A stretch of DNA of 64,000 nt from Eucalyptus grandis (Eukaryota; Streptophyta; Magnoliopsida; Myrtales; Myrtaceae). Of the stretch, positions 25,196 to 37,064 are shown piece after piece. The first letter of the stretch is position 1. The number at the start of each line of letters is the position of its first letter. The notes under the pieces were generated by a model. That model saw only the letters and a program-made list of their open reading frames with translations. It did not search any database and had not been told where the DNA came from. The stretch spans positions 11,957,398 to 12,021,397 of the forward strand of contig NC_052618.1 of the NCBI RefSeq assembly GCF_016545825.1, written 5' to 3'. Position numbers and translations under genes: made by a program.

Positions 25196-26004
25196 TCAGA
25201 AAACGTGATCACCAACTTGGAATTCCAAAGACCTTCGACGCTTATCATCATAACTTTTCTGCCTGCTCTGCGCTATCTTTAATCTATCTCTGATTACTGC
25301 CACTGTATATACTGATTGCTGAACCAACTCTGGGCCCGTTATCTTCCTTTCTCCAACTTTATCCCAACACACTGGAGTTCTGCACTCTCTGCCATACAAC
25401 GCTTCAAATGGAGCCATCTTGATGCTCTGCTGATAACTGTTGTTGTAGGCGAATTCCACCAAATGAAGCTGATCCTCCCAACTTCCTTTGAAGTCTATTA
25501 CACACGCTCTCAACATGTCTTCAAGAGTCTGAATTGTCCTTTCAAACTGGCCATCCGTCTGAGGATAATATGCCGTACTGTACTGAATTTTGTACCTAAA
25601 GCACTCTGCAAGCTCTTCCAAAAAGCAGCAGTAAACCTCGAGTCTCTATCAGATGTTATCGTAACCGGCACTTTATGCATACGAATGACTTGACGCACAT
25701 ATAGGTTTGCGTGTCTATCTAGACTGAGGTCCTTTCAAACTGCAATGAAGTGAGCCGACTTTGTCAGCCTGTCGACTACTACCCAAATTGAATCATTCCC
25801 CCTCTAACTCCCTGGTAGTCTAGTCATGAAGTTCATCGTGATATGCTCCCATTTCCACTCTGGGATCACGAGAGGTTGCAGAAGTTCTCCCGGCTTGCAA
25901 TGTCGGGCTTTTACTAGCTGACAAGTCAAACACTTGACCACATGCTTAGCGATGTCCGCCTTCATACCTGACCACCAGTAGTGTTGACGTAGATTCTGAT
26001 ACAT
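25196..26004 (-). pseudogene. Integrase region of pol (frameshifted)
   Basis: 26004-25804 encodes the zinc-binding HHCC end (YWWSGMKADIAKHVVKCLTC). 25698-25510 gives [19 protein letters not shown], containing the second catalytic Asp. 25621-25196 encodes [20 protein letters not shown], with the catalytic Glu, and continues to KSYDDKRRR and VGDHVF. The catalytic D and E lie in different frames. The stretch 25700-25800 holds another stop (ccctctaactcc). Integrase inserts element DNA into the host; this copy cannot encode a full one. Confidence 0.88.
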
Positions 26005-26058
26005 CTTAATGCTTTCAGGATGAACGTTGTAGCTGCTACGATGTGCTTCAGATAAAAT

Positions 26059-27169
26059 TTATTCTCTAAGCTCTACATCGTCAAGTACAACCAAACGTCC
26101 ACGAAGCCTCAGTACCCCATCATCAGAAACTTGAAAATCAGCATTTCTTTTATCGGTATCCTCTTGAAGAATTCTTTGTACGTCTGGATCTGTCGGTTGA
26201 AGTTCTTTGATTCTGACCTGGACATCCGGTTCAATTCTGAGGGTGGCCATAAGACTTGAGAGGTGGCCTACCTCAAATTTGAATTTCGAATCTCGAGCTC
26301 TCTCGATTAAGTTCTACTCCTTAACCAAGATTTGCGCTATTGAAGACTTCCTACTCAATGCATCGGCAACCTTATTTGCCTTTCCCGGGTGATATAAAAT
26401 ATCACAGTCGTAATCTTTCAGCAATTCCATCCATCGACGCTGTCTCATGTTCAACTCTTTCTGAGAGAACAAATACTTGAGACTCTGATGGTCTATAAAA
26501 ATCTGAAACTTTTCTCCGCACAAGTAGTGCCTCCAAATCTTCAACGCAAATATGATGGCTGCGAGTTCCAAGTCATGCGTCGGATAATTCAATTCATGAG
26601 GTCTCAACTGCCTGGAAGCGTATGCAACAACTCTGCCATGTTACATCAGCACGCAACCCAATCCCCGGATGACGCATCACTATAGATCTCGAATCCTCCA
26701 GACCGGATGGAATCGTCGCACGGAGTGCGGTAGTCAGCTTTTCCTTCAGCTCTTGGAAACAACGCTCGCACTTGTCTAACCATACAAATTTCTCTTCTTT
26801 CTTCAGGAGCTTTGTCAGAGGCGACGCTATCGATAAGAACCCTTCCATAAACCGTCTGTAATAACCTGCTAACCCTAGAAAACTTCTAATCTCTGACACT
26901 GATGTCGGTCTCTGCCAATTGATCACGACTTCTATCTTGCTCGGGTCGACGGAGATTCCTTCTCCGGAAATCACATGATCTAAGAACGCAACACGAGTCA
27001 ACCAAAACTCGCATTTGCTAAACTTAGCACACATGTGATGAGTTCTTAAGGTCTGAAGCACTAATCTCAGATGATTCTCATGCTCTTCATCACTTCTCAA
27101 ATACACCCGAACATCGTTAATGAGCACGTTCACAAACAATTTTGGATACTCATTGAACACACAATTCAT
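26059..27169 (-). pseudogene. Partial reverse transcriptase and RNase H (degenerate)
   Basis: 27169-26594 begins inside RT: VYLRSDEEHENHLRLVLQTL, KFSKCEFWL, then SFLGLAGYYRRFMEGF. The catalytic segment normally ending in two adjacent Asp reads LIND, so one metal-binding Asp is replaced by Asn. The N-terminal half of RT is missing. 26607-26314 is RNase H ([44 protein letters not shown]), reached by a frame change near 26600. 26250-26059 is the linker to integrase (EPDVQVRIKELQ). The activity is almost certainly lost. Confidence 0.88.
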
Positions 27170-27277
27170 TGCAACAAGGCATTCCTTAAGCTAAACCCTT
27201 TCATAAGGAACATCCAGGTTATACCTAACCCAAAATATTCAAGCACCACTTTAGTCAGTGATTCTCCTCTTTACAAC

Positions 27278-27300
27278 TTTTTTTTTTTTTTTTTTTTTTT
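27278..27300 (-). repeat. Poly(A) tract (coding strand) within pol
   Basis: Twenty-three T on the plus strand, i.e. A23 on the element's coding strand. It lies in the 250-bp stretch where the protease and the front of RT should be. The flanking DNA resembles no retroelement domain. Confidence 0.9.
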
Positions 27301-27419
27301 CAAACTGAAATTCTATAGGCTTAACCAAAATTTCATTGTGCTACTTCCATAAGGTCATTCCAAAAACATTCTTCCTCTGATTGGTGCATAGTCGATTCGT
27401 TCCTGTCCCCTTCACCATT

Positions 27420-28688
27420 CTAGGGGTGCTCTACCAACGGTGCTTTCCCTTTGTCCTGTCCACTAGTGATGGCATATGTCCGTCCTTTAGCTGGAGGTCC
27501 GAATGGTCCACCCTGCTGTGCAATTAATGGTGGAAGTCCTCGGTTCTGACCTATCTGTGGCGGTGATGGCAGCTGTTGTGGTCTCATTTGCCTGCGCGGA
27601 CAATCCTTGAACTGGTGGCCGTGATTGCCACATTTAAAACAAGCGCCCGACCTCCTATAACATGGAGCTGAGCCATGTCTTTTCCTACAGAAACTACACA
27701 CATCGATTAAGTTGGGTGTTGACTTTCCAATCATATTCTGCTTGTTAAGCGGGATGGGATACCTTCCTTCAGTCATCAGTCTCTTCTCAAACCGATTCCT
27801 ATCCTGATTAGATCTGAATCACGATCTAGATGCGGCGGCTCGTTCGTTCAGATTTTTCTCGATTAGTTGGGCTCGCCCATATAACTCATTGTAGTTCTTT
27901 ATATCATGTGGCACTAGCGGATCTTTCAGTTCTTGTCGGAGGCCATCTATAAACCTCATTGCCTTCTCCTCGGGATCCTGGATCAACCTAGGAGCATACT
28001 GTGACAATTCGGTGAACTTCGCTTCATACTGGTCCACCGTCATTGGACCTTGACGGAGACGCAGAAATTCCGCCATCTTCAATTGCTTGGCACAACTGGA
28101 GAAGTACTTGTCACGAAATGCTCTAACGAAGGTATTCCACACTGGGGCTACGCCTTCCGGGAATACTTCTCCTCTGGTGGCTTTCCACCAAGTACCTGCA
28201 ACTCCTTGCATCTGATACACCGCAAGGGTAACCTTCTCTTCTTCAGAGCACTTCAGTAGCTCAAATGCTTTTTCCAATTCTTCGATCCAACGGGTCGCAG
28301 CCTCGGGATCTCCTGTTCCAGTGAACTTCGGTGGTTGCAACTTCAGGAAATGTTCAACGAGCTTATGAATCGGTTTGCCTGCAACTACATTCCCTTGTGG
28401 GACTTCAACTTGTGCGGCAACGGCTGCGGCAGCTTGATTCTGGGCTTGCTGACCCATTAGATCTCCGATTGCCTGGAGCGCCTGCATGATCCCCTCGAAT
28501 CTAGGATCACCAGGGGCTGCTACCCCGGCATCAACCGGCTGAACTGGTGGTGGTGCTACACCACTCGCGCTGGCCTCAGCCTGCGCTCTGCCTTGGCCAC
28601 CTCGGGCACTGCCTTTTGATAGCGTTCTAGCCCGAGTCATTGAGGATAAGGTCCTCTGCCTAGGAGTTCTCGGCTCCTGATCGCTCAT
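27420..28688 (-). pseudogene. Gag with CCHC zinc knuckle, one in-frame TGA
   Basis: The start at 28688 is clear (MSDQEPRTPRQR). A retrotransposon gag core follows (RWIEELEKAFELLKCSEEEK; GVAGTWWKATRGEVFPEG; FLRLRQGPMTVDQYEAKFTE). A TGA at 27819-27821 stops it after 289 residues. The same frame then continues through KRLMTEGRYPIPLNK to a CCHC knuckle, CFKCGNHGHQFKDC, and ends at 27420, so the original was about 420 residues. The TGA sits where a CGA (Arg) codon would fit (RS-stop-FRS). Gag forms the particle that packages element RNA. Confidence 0.9.
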
Positions 28689-28870
28689 GGTGTAGCTTTA
28701 CTCAACTAACACCTTTTTCCAATTCAACACCGAATTAGAAACAGAGCGATCCAAACAACAAACAATTTTAGCACTCAGCTAACATAGACATGCATCAGCA
28801 TGAATTTAAAGGCATTTCTTACTAACTATCCCATGGTCAACGCTCCTTATCACTCCAATACCTAACCATT

Positions 28871-28882
28871 GCTCTGATACCA
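28871..28882 (-). promoter_or_regulatory. tRNA-Met primer-binding site
   Basis: The minus strand reads TGGTATCAGAGC, the standard plant initiator-Met tRNA primer site. It lies 11 bp inside the 5' LTR edge (28894). It primes minus-strand DNA synthesis. Confidence 0.92.
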
Positions 28883-28893
28883 CAAAAAGGGGA

Positions 28894-31800
28894 TGTCACG
28901 CCCCGATCCTCGGGCACGCACACATCCTTCTCTCTTGGTCGATTTTATAATGCGATATCCCAGGACTAGTATCGCTGACCCTTTCTTTTATTAAGCACAT
29001 GCGGAAGCGATTATAAATCCCCGAGACAATAAAACAATGGGATAGAAAAGCAGGTCATATTTTTCATATTGAAATTTATAACCAAACTTTTATACAAAAC
29101 ACAAATCACTTCATAACTATTCGCATCAAAATGGAGATCTCAAAAGAAGATAGGATCTCAATCCATCCGAGCCATACTCAAGGCCCATCTCGGTATTATC
29201 TTCTTCTTTCAAAATCCTTCCCTTCAAGTTTCACCTCCAAGATCTCCTTCCTGCTTCTCCTCCTCAGCTCCTTATCGGGTCCTGAAATGTTTTTCCCAAA
29301 CCGGATGAGACTACGTCTCGGCGAGTTCTACCCCACTAAGCCCGATTAGTAAACCACTATACTATAGGCTGCCTATACACGCACAGGCAGAAGACATACC
29401 TTGGCATCGATCCCACCTGCAAGTCGCATAATTCATAATAGGCACCCAAGCAATCATATCGCTGATCGAAGCATCGATCAAATCGACCTAGTCGATTAAA
29501 TGCCAACAAGACCACTCACGGTCATTTCCATTCAGTCAATCAATTCACAACATCAAATCAAAACAATAATCAATCGACCTCGTCGATTATATGTCAACAA
29601 TGACCCTTCCCGACCAATTTAATTCAATCGGTCACTCCAGACAAACAAATCAAATCATAACGATGATTTCATCTATACTTGATAATTAATCTCAACATTC
29701 CCATTCAACATTCCCACTCAAATATAGGCTCAAGGCGCTAGAGGTGACCCCAAGACGAAGTCTCGTCATCGTGCGGCACTTAGTCCTTGACCACAAATAA
29801 CAGTAGTATAAGGCGCTAGAGGTAACTCACACGAAGTCTCGCTATCGTGCGACTTAGTCCTTCACTACAAAGGCAATAGTATAAGGCGCTAGAGGTAACT
29901 CACACGAGACGTAGCACTTAGCCCTTTACTATGCATTACAATGCTGCAAGGCGCTAGAGGTAATTCCCATGCGACTCAGGTCGCCATGTAATACTTAGTC
30001 CTTGACTACAATAAGCAATGGTATAAGGCGCTAGAGGTAACTCACACGAAGTCTTCTACTTGTGTAGTACTTAGTCCATTACCGCTCATGATCCATTGGT
30101 TCCCTTCAACACAACACACATCACCTCAACTTCCAATAATCATCTTGCTTCAACTATAAGCCAACATCCGATTAATCCTCACGGTCCAATGACATTGTAC
30201 CGCGCATTTAAAATCCTCAATTCAAATAATGTCGTGGCCTAAGTTTTTGTATTAAAAATACTCGATAAAATATCGTGCGTAAGCACACGACCGTCTTAGC
30301 CAAAATATAATATTTTCCTTTCCATAACTCCCACCTTTTCTGTAGTCCGCTCAAATAGATTTGGCATTATCAACCGATGCCCGGTTATTTTTCAATTAAT
30401 AACCAACGATTTTCCAATTAAAGAATAATTCCCAACCTTCGCAAATAATTCAATTCCACACAAAATAAAGCTCCATTAAATAAACGGACTTCACCACGAC
30501 GATCGCCACGAAATTTCGGTCGCCGACTAACCCAACTTTAATTTCCGAAAAATAATTAATTAATTAATTAATTTCAAAATTTAATAATTAATTACAATAA
30601 ATCCAATTTAGCTCAAATTAAAGCCCAATTAAATAAACGGGCTACACCACGATCGTCAGCATAAAAATCTGGCCACTAGCCATCCAAGTCGAATTTCCGA
30701 AAATAAATCATTAAATAATTAATTTCGAAAAATAATATTTAAATACAAGAAATTCAATTTAACTTAAAATAAAGCCCGATTAAACAAACGGACTTTGCCA
30801 CGGTCATCAGCATAATATTCGGTCACTGGCCATCACTGTTGAATTTTCGGAAAATAAATAAATAATTAATTAATTTCGAAAATTAATATTTAAATGCCAA
30901 AAATTCCACTTAGGCCCGACTTATCAAATTGAAGCCCGATTAGGGTCGGAAAATTCCCGAGATGCTTCCAACAATTAGTAGACCACGTCTACTTGCTAAT
31001 TGCACAATCAATTTATTTAAATCACATCATAATTAACTAATAATTGCTAATTTATTCTAATCTAACAACCTAAATACAATTAATTAAAACTAAACCAACC
31101 TTAAAGCATAATTAGCCAACTAATCCAAGATTAGTGAGATTACTCACCAAATCGCGCGCAAATCGGATCAATCCGACGGCCGCGACGCGAGGAACGATTC
31201 TTCCCAAAGCACCGCTCGGGTTCGGGGCCGGAAACGGCCCAAAAGCGAGCCCGAAGATGCTGAAACCCACTCCGTGGGTCTTGGTGGTCGGGGCTGAACG
31301 GAGCCGCTCCGGCGGCTAGGGCGGCGAGGGGAAGCCGGCGGAGGGCGAGGGGGTCGCGGGGGTGGTCCGGCGAGGTTGGGCGGTGGCCGGAGGTGGCTAG
31401 TCGGTGGCTGGTCGGTGCGGAACAGAGGCGAAACAGGGCTGGGCCGAGCTGGATCGCGCGGCCTGGGCACGCGCGGACGGCGGGACGGCGGCGAGCGGCG
31501 GGCGCTTGGGCGCGGGTGGCGGCAGGACAAGCGGTGACGGCTGAGGGGCGAGCTGGTTCTGGTTCGGCTTCTGGTTTTCGCTTGCTGGACGTGCGGAGGA
31601 AGGAAGAAGAAGAAGAAGAAAGAGAGAGAGAGAGAAAGAAGGATATGCATTGACCGGTCAAAGAAAGAGAGAGGGAAAGTGAGCGGTGGGGAATTCGCAC
31701 GAGGGGGAAAAGGGAGAGGAGAGAGGAGAGAGAAAGAAAAGAAAGAAAAGAAAAGAGAGGGGGAGAGGGAGGAAAAGAAAAGGAAATGCATAATTCTTTA

Positions 31801-32177
31801 TTTCAATTTTCCTTTTCCTTTCTCTTTCTTTTGGGCTTCAATTTTTCTTCCGATAATTTCTTTATTGAAATTTCGGACCCGTCAATAAATTGACGAGCGA
31901 TGAGACAGGATCCTTAAAATAAGAATTATGACGCGCTTAAAATTCGATTCCCGAAATCGAGTTCAATTTCGTGGTTAAAAATCAATCGACGTGATTTTAG
32001 CTCAATCCAACCAATTAGGTAGCTTTTAGGGATTTTACAGCTGATACATCCCTTAACGGCTTCACCCAATAGGTTAGTTAACTCATGAGTGATCAGCTCG
32101 AGAAAAAGAGCCATAGGCACGTCGACGAAATGCCCATTTCACTTTATCGAAACGGGGTCGAATTTCGGGATGTCACA
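28894..32177 (-). repeat. 5' LTR (3284 bp)
   Basis: Right-hand copy, nearly identical to 21457-24748. It holds the same tandem array at 29732-30083 and the same GA-rich block at 31600-31780. The high similarity points to recent insertion, although pol is heavily decayed. Confidence 0.93.
29732..30083. repeat. Five-unit tandem repeat in the 5' LTR
   Basis: Counterpart of 22297-22660, with the same aaggcgctagagg unit and a few single-base deletions. Confidence 0.87.
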
Positions 32178-32182
32178 TTTTC

Positions 32183-32510
32183 TTTCATAATATTGCTTGA
32201 TTGTGATAAACTCTTTTATATTGGGCTACCACGCTGGGTGATATACAAGATAGTATCTCATTAATATGAAAAATCTGAATTATGAAATGTTTTCTCACAT
32301 ATTTTATAAGATGAATACCATAAATATTGGACATTACTCATTACCAATCCTAGACAATTATCGTGTATTTTTTTTCATTTTTTTATAATTAATGTTTTCG
32401 ACGCCAGCAGTTTCTGACCATGTTCATCTCCTCCCTCCCGTACGGTGGCCCTGCTCAAACCGAGAGGCTTACAGAGTTCAGAGAGAGAGAGAGAGGGAAG
32501 ACGAGCTTCG
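32183..32510 (+). promoter_or_regulatory. Retained PAA1 5' flank, copy 3
   Basis: This stretch matches 62707-63024 before copy 5. It includes gttttcgacgccagcag and a 5' leader with a GA run just before the ATG at 32511. Because both full-start copies keep this leader, it probably derives from the parental PAA1 promoter/5'UTR. Activity is unknown. Confidence 0.5.
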
Positions 32511-33415
32511 ATGGAGTCAACCATATCCAAGACACTCTCTCTCTTTATCCTGATCTCCCTCCTCTCTCAACCCCTTCGTCTTCCGCCTCCACTGCTACTT
32601 CCGCTGGTCGCTGCATCGCCTATGCCTCCTCTCTCAGCTCATCGCCCGCAGGCTCCGCTGCATATATGCTGACCGCATGCGCTCCCCGAGCCTCGCTGAG
32701 CCGTCTCTGTCTCCCCCGGCTCCCGAGAGGTTCCGCTTGCAGGGCGTTTCGCGTCTCTTGGCACCTTCGGCGGACGCAGGGGCGGCGGCGGTGGCGGCGG
32801 TAGCGGCGACGGTGAGGATTGGAAGGTGAAATCGGTGGTGGATGGAGCCGAGGAAGCCTCAGTGTCTCCTCTGATGTGATAATTCTTGACGTCGGAGTAA
32901 GCCCCTCTCTCTATGTGAATGTACGAGCTAAAGCTTCGGTTTTGTCAATGTTTGTCCAACTTTCCCTGCATTATACGCGGTCCGTATCATGTTTCTTTTT
33001 TCAGTGTGCGGCCACTTGAGTGGCTCTGTTTCGTCTCTGCAGGGAATGACTTGTGGGGGATGTGCAGCGGGTATGAAGATAATTTTGGAAAATCAAGTGA
33101 GTTTGCCACTGCTTTTGTCTTTCTTGTAAGTTGTAAGCCATCTTTCGTATGAAAAGAATCGTCATCGACTTGAATTAAACCAAGTGTGAGAACTGTCATT
33201 TTCTGAATGTGATTTGAACCCAGCGTGTTTTCTCTTTTTTTTCTGCTCTAGCGTTGCACAGCCTCAAGTATCTGCTGCCAGCGTAAATCTTACAACCAGG
33301 ACATCTATTGTATGGCCTGTATCTGAAGCCAAGGCTATGCCTGATTGGCAAAAAGAGTTGGGAGAAACACTAGCAAAACACTTGACAAATTGTGGCTTTA
33401 AGTCTAACCCTTGAG
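32511..33415 (+). pseudogene. PAA1/HMA6-type copper ATPase fragment, copy 3
   Basis: The natural start is present: MESTISKTLSLFILIS at 32511, the transit-peptide exon. The frame soon meets a stop (catatatgctga), and other frame changes follow before SSDVIILDVG (exon 1 end 32896). Exon 2 (33043-33096) encodes GMTCGGCAAGMKIILENQ with an intact CxxC. Exon 3 (33262-33415) encodes PQVSAASVNLTTRT to NCGFKSNP and then TGA at 33412-33414, the same stop as in copies 1 and 5. Introns have good GT-AG ends. The gene ends here; catalytic ATPase domains are missing. Confidence 0.88.
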
Positions 33416-33624
33416 GTAAGCTGATTTATTCACCATCTGCTTGTTGCAGTTGAATGGGGTGTGGCTGACATTCATGAATATCATTGCTGCATATAATGTA
33501 CCTTTTATCACAGATTGTCTGTGTCGAAGACTCCATCTACTAGTTGGAAGTACGAGTTTTTATATCTGTAATTTTCCCTGTCATATAATACAAACTAACT
33601 CCGAGAAGAATATTTTTAATTCAG

Positions 33625-33941
33625 GGGGTGGTTGACAAGTTCTCTGAACGCTCTCATGGATTTGGTTTTGTGACTTTTTATGAGAAGCAAGCGATGGATG
33701 GGGCTATTCAGGCTATGAATGCGATGGACTTGGATGGGAGAAATATCATTGAGGAAAAAGCTCAGCCTCATTGTTCAGGTGGAGACCAAGATGTTGATTG
33801 CAGTTGTAAACGTGGCCCTGATGGGGATAGTGGTACACAAGGAGGATCAGGAAATGACTGCTAAATCAGGACTATTCTGGTCCCTATGAACATCGTGGAA
33901 TAGGAAACTTCCGTTTGGGGGAGAAAGAATATTCCTGATAG
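33625..33941 (+). pseudogene. RZ-1-type RNA-binding protein fragment, copy 3
   Basis: After a cag acceptor comes [20 protein letters not shown], then [19 protein letters not shown] and KAQPHCSGG. The Gly-rich tail is shortened and stopped (gactgctaaatc). The CCHC knuckle is deleted exactly as in copy 1, so copies 1 and 3 share a precursor. The conserved donor ataggtatgc ends the fragment, followed by a poly(T) run of about 23. Confidence 0.84.
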
Positions 33942-35831
33942 GTATGCACACAGTTTTTTTTTTTTTTTTTTTTTTTCAAATATATTAAAGCAGTTGATGC
34001 TGTGCTGATTGAAAGATATTTTGTGCTTGTAGCAGTGCAATTGGAGGTACTGCTGTTACTTGCTGGAGCCAAAGTCCCTTCTGTTGCATCTCTTCTTTAT
34101 TGTTCTCTGGGTGGGCAAATCTGCTTGATCAGTCTTTTGATGTGCAAACTTTGGCTAAAAGATTCAACTGTTTAATGTCCGTGAATGCTCGTTTTGATAT
34201 TTTGGTCTGACGAGATTGCATGCTTGACTTAAACAATCAAATTTGGCCTTATGGGTAGTGGATTTTTTTTTTTTTTCACTTACAAACTTTAGCAATTGCA
34301 AATGCATCTGAGATTGATCTTGGTTGACTTCTTCGTTGGCATTTGCGACTGTGGAGTGCGGACAGCTTTCTGGTGTCTAGATGGCTCTTTTGAGGATAGG
34401 GCAAGAGATTCACTTGTGGAAGTAATGCGTTCTCTCTTTGCAAAAGAGAAGTTGCCTTAGAAATGAATGCCTCTTTTGGCTACGATTTTTCAAAAGTCTT
34501 TAACTTTTTGAAGAGGAGTTAAGTGGGTAAATGCTACTTTTCTTATACACATTTAGTATGTGAGCTTCCTGTCCATAGTCTGCACTATATTAACTCTTCT
34601 AAGCTTTCGGCAGTATTCTTGGCTGTTTGTGGTGTTTTAATACATGGTCCTGTTACTTTCATGTCATAGGACGAGGTATTAGTCTTAAAAATTCTGAAAA
34701 GTCCTTATGGCCTCAAGAAGCTATTCCAATATGCGATTAACTCGGTAAAATTCTGTCTCACCTTCCATACACTGTACTGATGGAGGAGTTCCTTTCTCGG
34801 TAAAACGTGGAGCTATTTCGGAAGCTTTGGTGAGCATGGCAATTTGATTTGCATTGTCTTCTTCCTAGCGATCTCTGATATTGTATCACCATCTTCAGTG
34901 GAAGATTGCTGGTCGCTGTCTCCTCCATGTGCACGGTGCTGCTATCTTGTTAGGTTTCCTGGATAAGTTTCTCCTTCAGGTGTAATGACAGCTCTCCCTT
35001 TGAATCGGCATATTTTGGTTGATACACATGGTTCTTTTTGCTTGGCCAGCTGTGCATGCATCGACTTGCATTTCTGCATATTAATGATCATCGCCGTGTA
35101 CTTTCAGCCAGTCATCTGTGATTGCTCATGTATTTTCCTTTAATTCTGTTAGAAGTTGTGCTTGCTCCAATCTGAGATTGGCTCTGGGTTCGCGGCTCCT
35201 AGGGTTTACTCTTGGCGTAAGCCAAAACTGGACATGATCATCTCCTTTTCAGTGGGCATTCTTTTTTTCTGTAGTGATTTGGTTAAGTTTATTGTGCATT
35301 CTCAACAATGTCTCTGTGAATGAATATTTTCTTATCCTGCTGTGATTGTTGAAAAATTTGGAGATCAAATATGCAATTTGATCCATGTGCTCAGCATGAA
35401 TTTCACCAAACTATTGGGAAATTTTCAAGTAGAGCTTGATAGTACATTCTATCAATTTTCTGTTATCCTATGTGACTTTCTCTACTGTTGTTTCTTTAGT
35501 CTTAGAGCTGGTCACGTACATAACTTGATCCTCACCTGTTAAGGATCTTAAATAGATTCTTCATGATGTCAAAATCATTTCATAATTTTGTAAAAGTGAA
35601 AACGGGAGCTAAAATAGGAAACCCAGGGATCACGATGAAATAGAGCAAATGTCTGAATTATCAAATTGCGAAGGATGTAATTGAGAACACTGTGATCTAA
35701 TCACCAAATGTGTTATGATAACTACACATGAAATTATCACAGCCCTAACAAACCACGAACTTGAAATTTAAGAAAATTCAAGAAGCGGAATTAAATTACG
35801 TAGGGCACACCTTGGAGTGAAAGGCCCAGGC
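33942..35831 (+). repeat. Conserved downstream segment of the module, copy 3
   Basis: Non-coding block parallel to 2998-4870. Reading frames are short. Nothing else is recognised. Confidence 0.72.
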
Positions 35832-35949
35832 TCACAACGCTAGGTTGATGGAAGAGACCATACTAGCAAGCATGGACTGCATTTTCATCTTCACAACGCT
35901 AGGTTGATGGAAGAGACCATACTAGCAAGCATGGACTGCATTTTCATCT
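35832..35949. repeat. 59-bp perfect tandem duplication in the DC1 3' end
   Basis: Units 35832-35890 and 35891-35949 are identical (tcacaacgctagg to ttttcatct). The duplication lies across the stop region of the DC1 pseudogene. Identity implies that it is recent. Confidence 0.92.
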
Positions 35950-36081
35950 GGTGCTGAAGCTTCATCATCATAAGTATTGTATCTTCAGTCTCATCTCCTC
36001 CATCATACTCCGATGCTTCCATTGCTTCGGGCTCCACACAGCCCAAGTGCGGACAGTAATCGTAGTTCGTGCAATAGTAGT

Positions 36082-37064
36082 TAGGGGTGAGCATCGGTCC
36101 AGGGTCAACCCTAGCCGACCCTGGACTGGCACAACCTTGCCGGTCCTAGTCTGGTTCCCCGGATGACTGGGTCGGTCCTTGGTCCTGGAATTTCTGGACC
36201 AGCACTATACGGGTCGGTCTTCGGTCTTGAGAGTGTCGGGTCGGTCCAACCCGGACCGACCCTGACTATATATCTTAATAAACGATTTTATATAGAGAAA
36301 ATTTTAAAATAAACGGCATCAACAACATTAAACAGCTCTTTAGTGAGGAGCTCATGTAATTTTACATAGTTCTTTTTTAATAATTTTTAGGTTTTTAATA
36401 TATTTTACGGCGTCAATAGTCATAATTTACGAATGAGGAAAATATTTTTGTGAGAAGTCCTCATGGTGTTCAAAAAGGCAGCTTATGACATCATCATTTA
36501 GTATTCGTTCTCTTATGTCTTATTTATCCTCTTAGTCTTCAATTTTCCAAAATCAAAAGAAACAATTTTTTCGCTTGCCACTTGACACTCACCTCGCTTG
36601 CTTTGGGTCACTCGTGCCGCTCGCCGCTCGATGCTCGCTTGGCTTGTTGCTCCCCGCTCGACATTTGATGCTCATTCTATTCGACACTCACCCACTTGAC
36701 CCTCATCGCTTGCCTTTCTTAACTGACCTCGCTCATCATCGAACCCATTAGGTCGGTACGATCCCTGGTTGCCCTTTCAAGGAGTATAAAAAATGAAATA
36801 AAAAATTATTGGTTGGTCCTAGGTTGACCTTGAAACCGGACTGAACCCATTGGGTTAGTCCGGTTGTCAATCGCTTTTTTAAGGAGTACAAAAAATGAAA
36901 TAAAAAGTTATCGGTTGGTCCCGGGTTGATCTTGGATGGGTCCGGTCCTCGGTCCCAAGCTCAATAGGGTCAGTCATTGATCCCAAAAATTGGAGACCAG
37001 CACTATGCGGGTCGGTCATAGGGTTAGGGGTGGACCAGCCCAACCCGGATCATGCTCACCCCTA
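36082..37064. mobile_element. hAT-like non-autonomous DNA transposon (983 bp)
   Basis: The terminal inverted repeats are TAGGGGTGAGCAT and its complement. Perfect 8-bp target duplications atagtagt (36074-36081, 37065-37072) are typical of the hAT superfamily. Subterminal GGTCGG/GGTCC-rich motifs repeat many times, for example gaccagcactat near both ends and aatgaaataaaaa twice internally. No transposase is encoded, so it would move only in trans. Confidence 0.92.

Larger units (their letters stand above)
21457..32177 (-). mobile_element. Ty3/gypsy chromovirus-type LTR retrotransposon (10.7 kb)
   Basis: A complete insertion with 5-bp target duplications TTTTC (21452-21456, 32178-32182). The two long LTRs begin TGTCACGCC and end GATGTCACA on the plus strand. 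On the minus strand the order is 5' LTR, tRNA-Met primer site, gag with zinc knuckle, partial RT, RNase H, integrase, chromodomain-like tail, polypurine tract, 3' LTR. The integrase-last order and C-terminal tail mark a Ty3/gypsy chromovirus; LTRs of about 3.3 kb suit the Tekay/Del clade (inference). Protease and the front of RT are missing and pol is broken, so it is non-autonomous. The site is empty in the duplicate near 62.70 kb. Confidence 0.95.
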
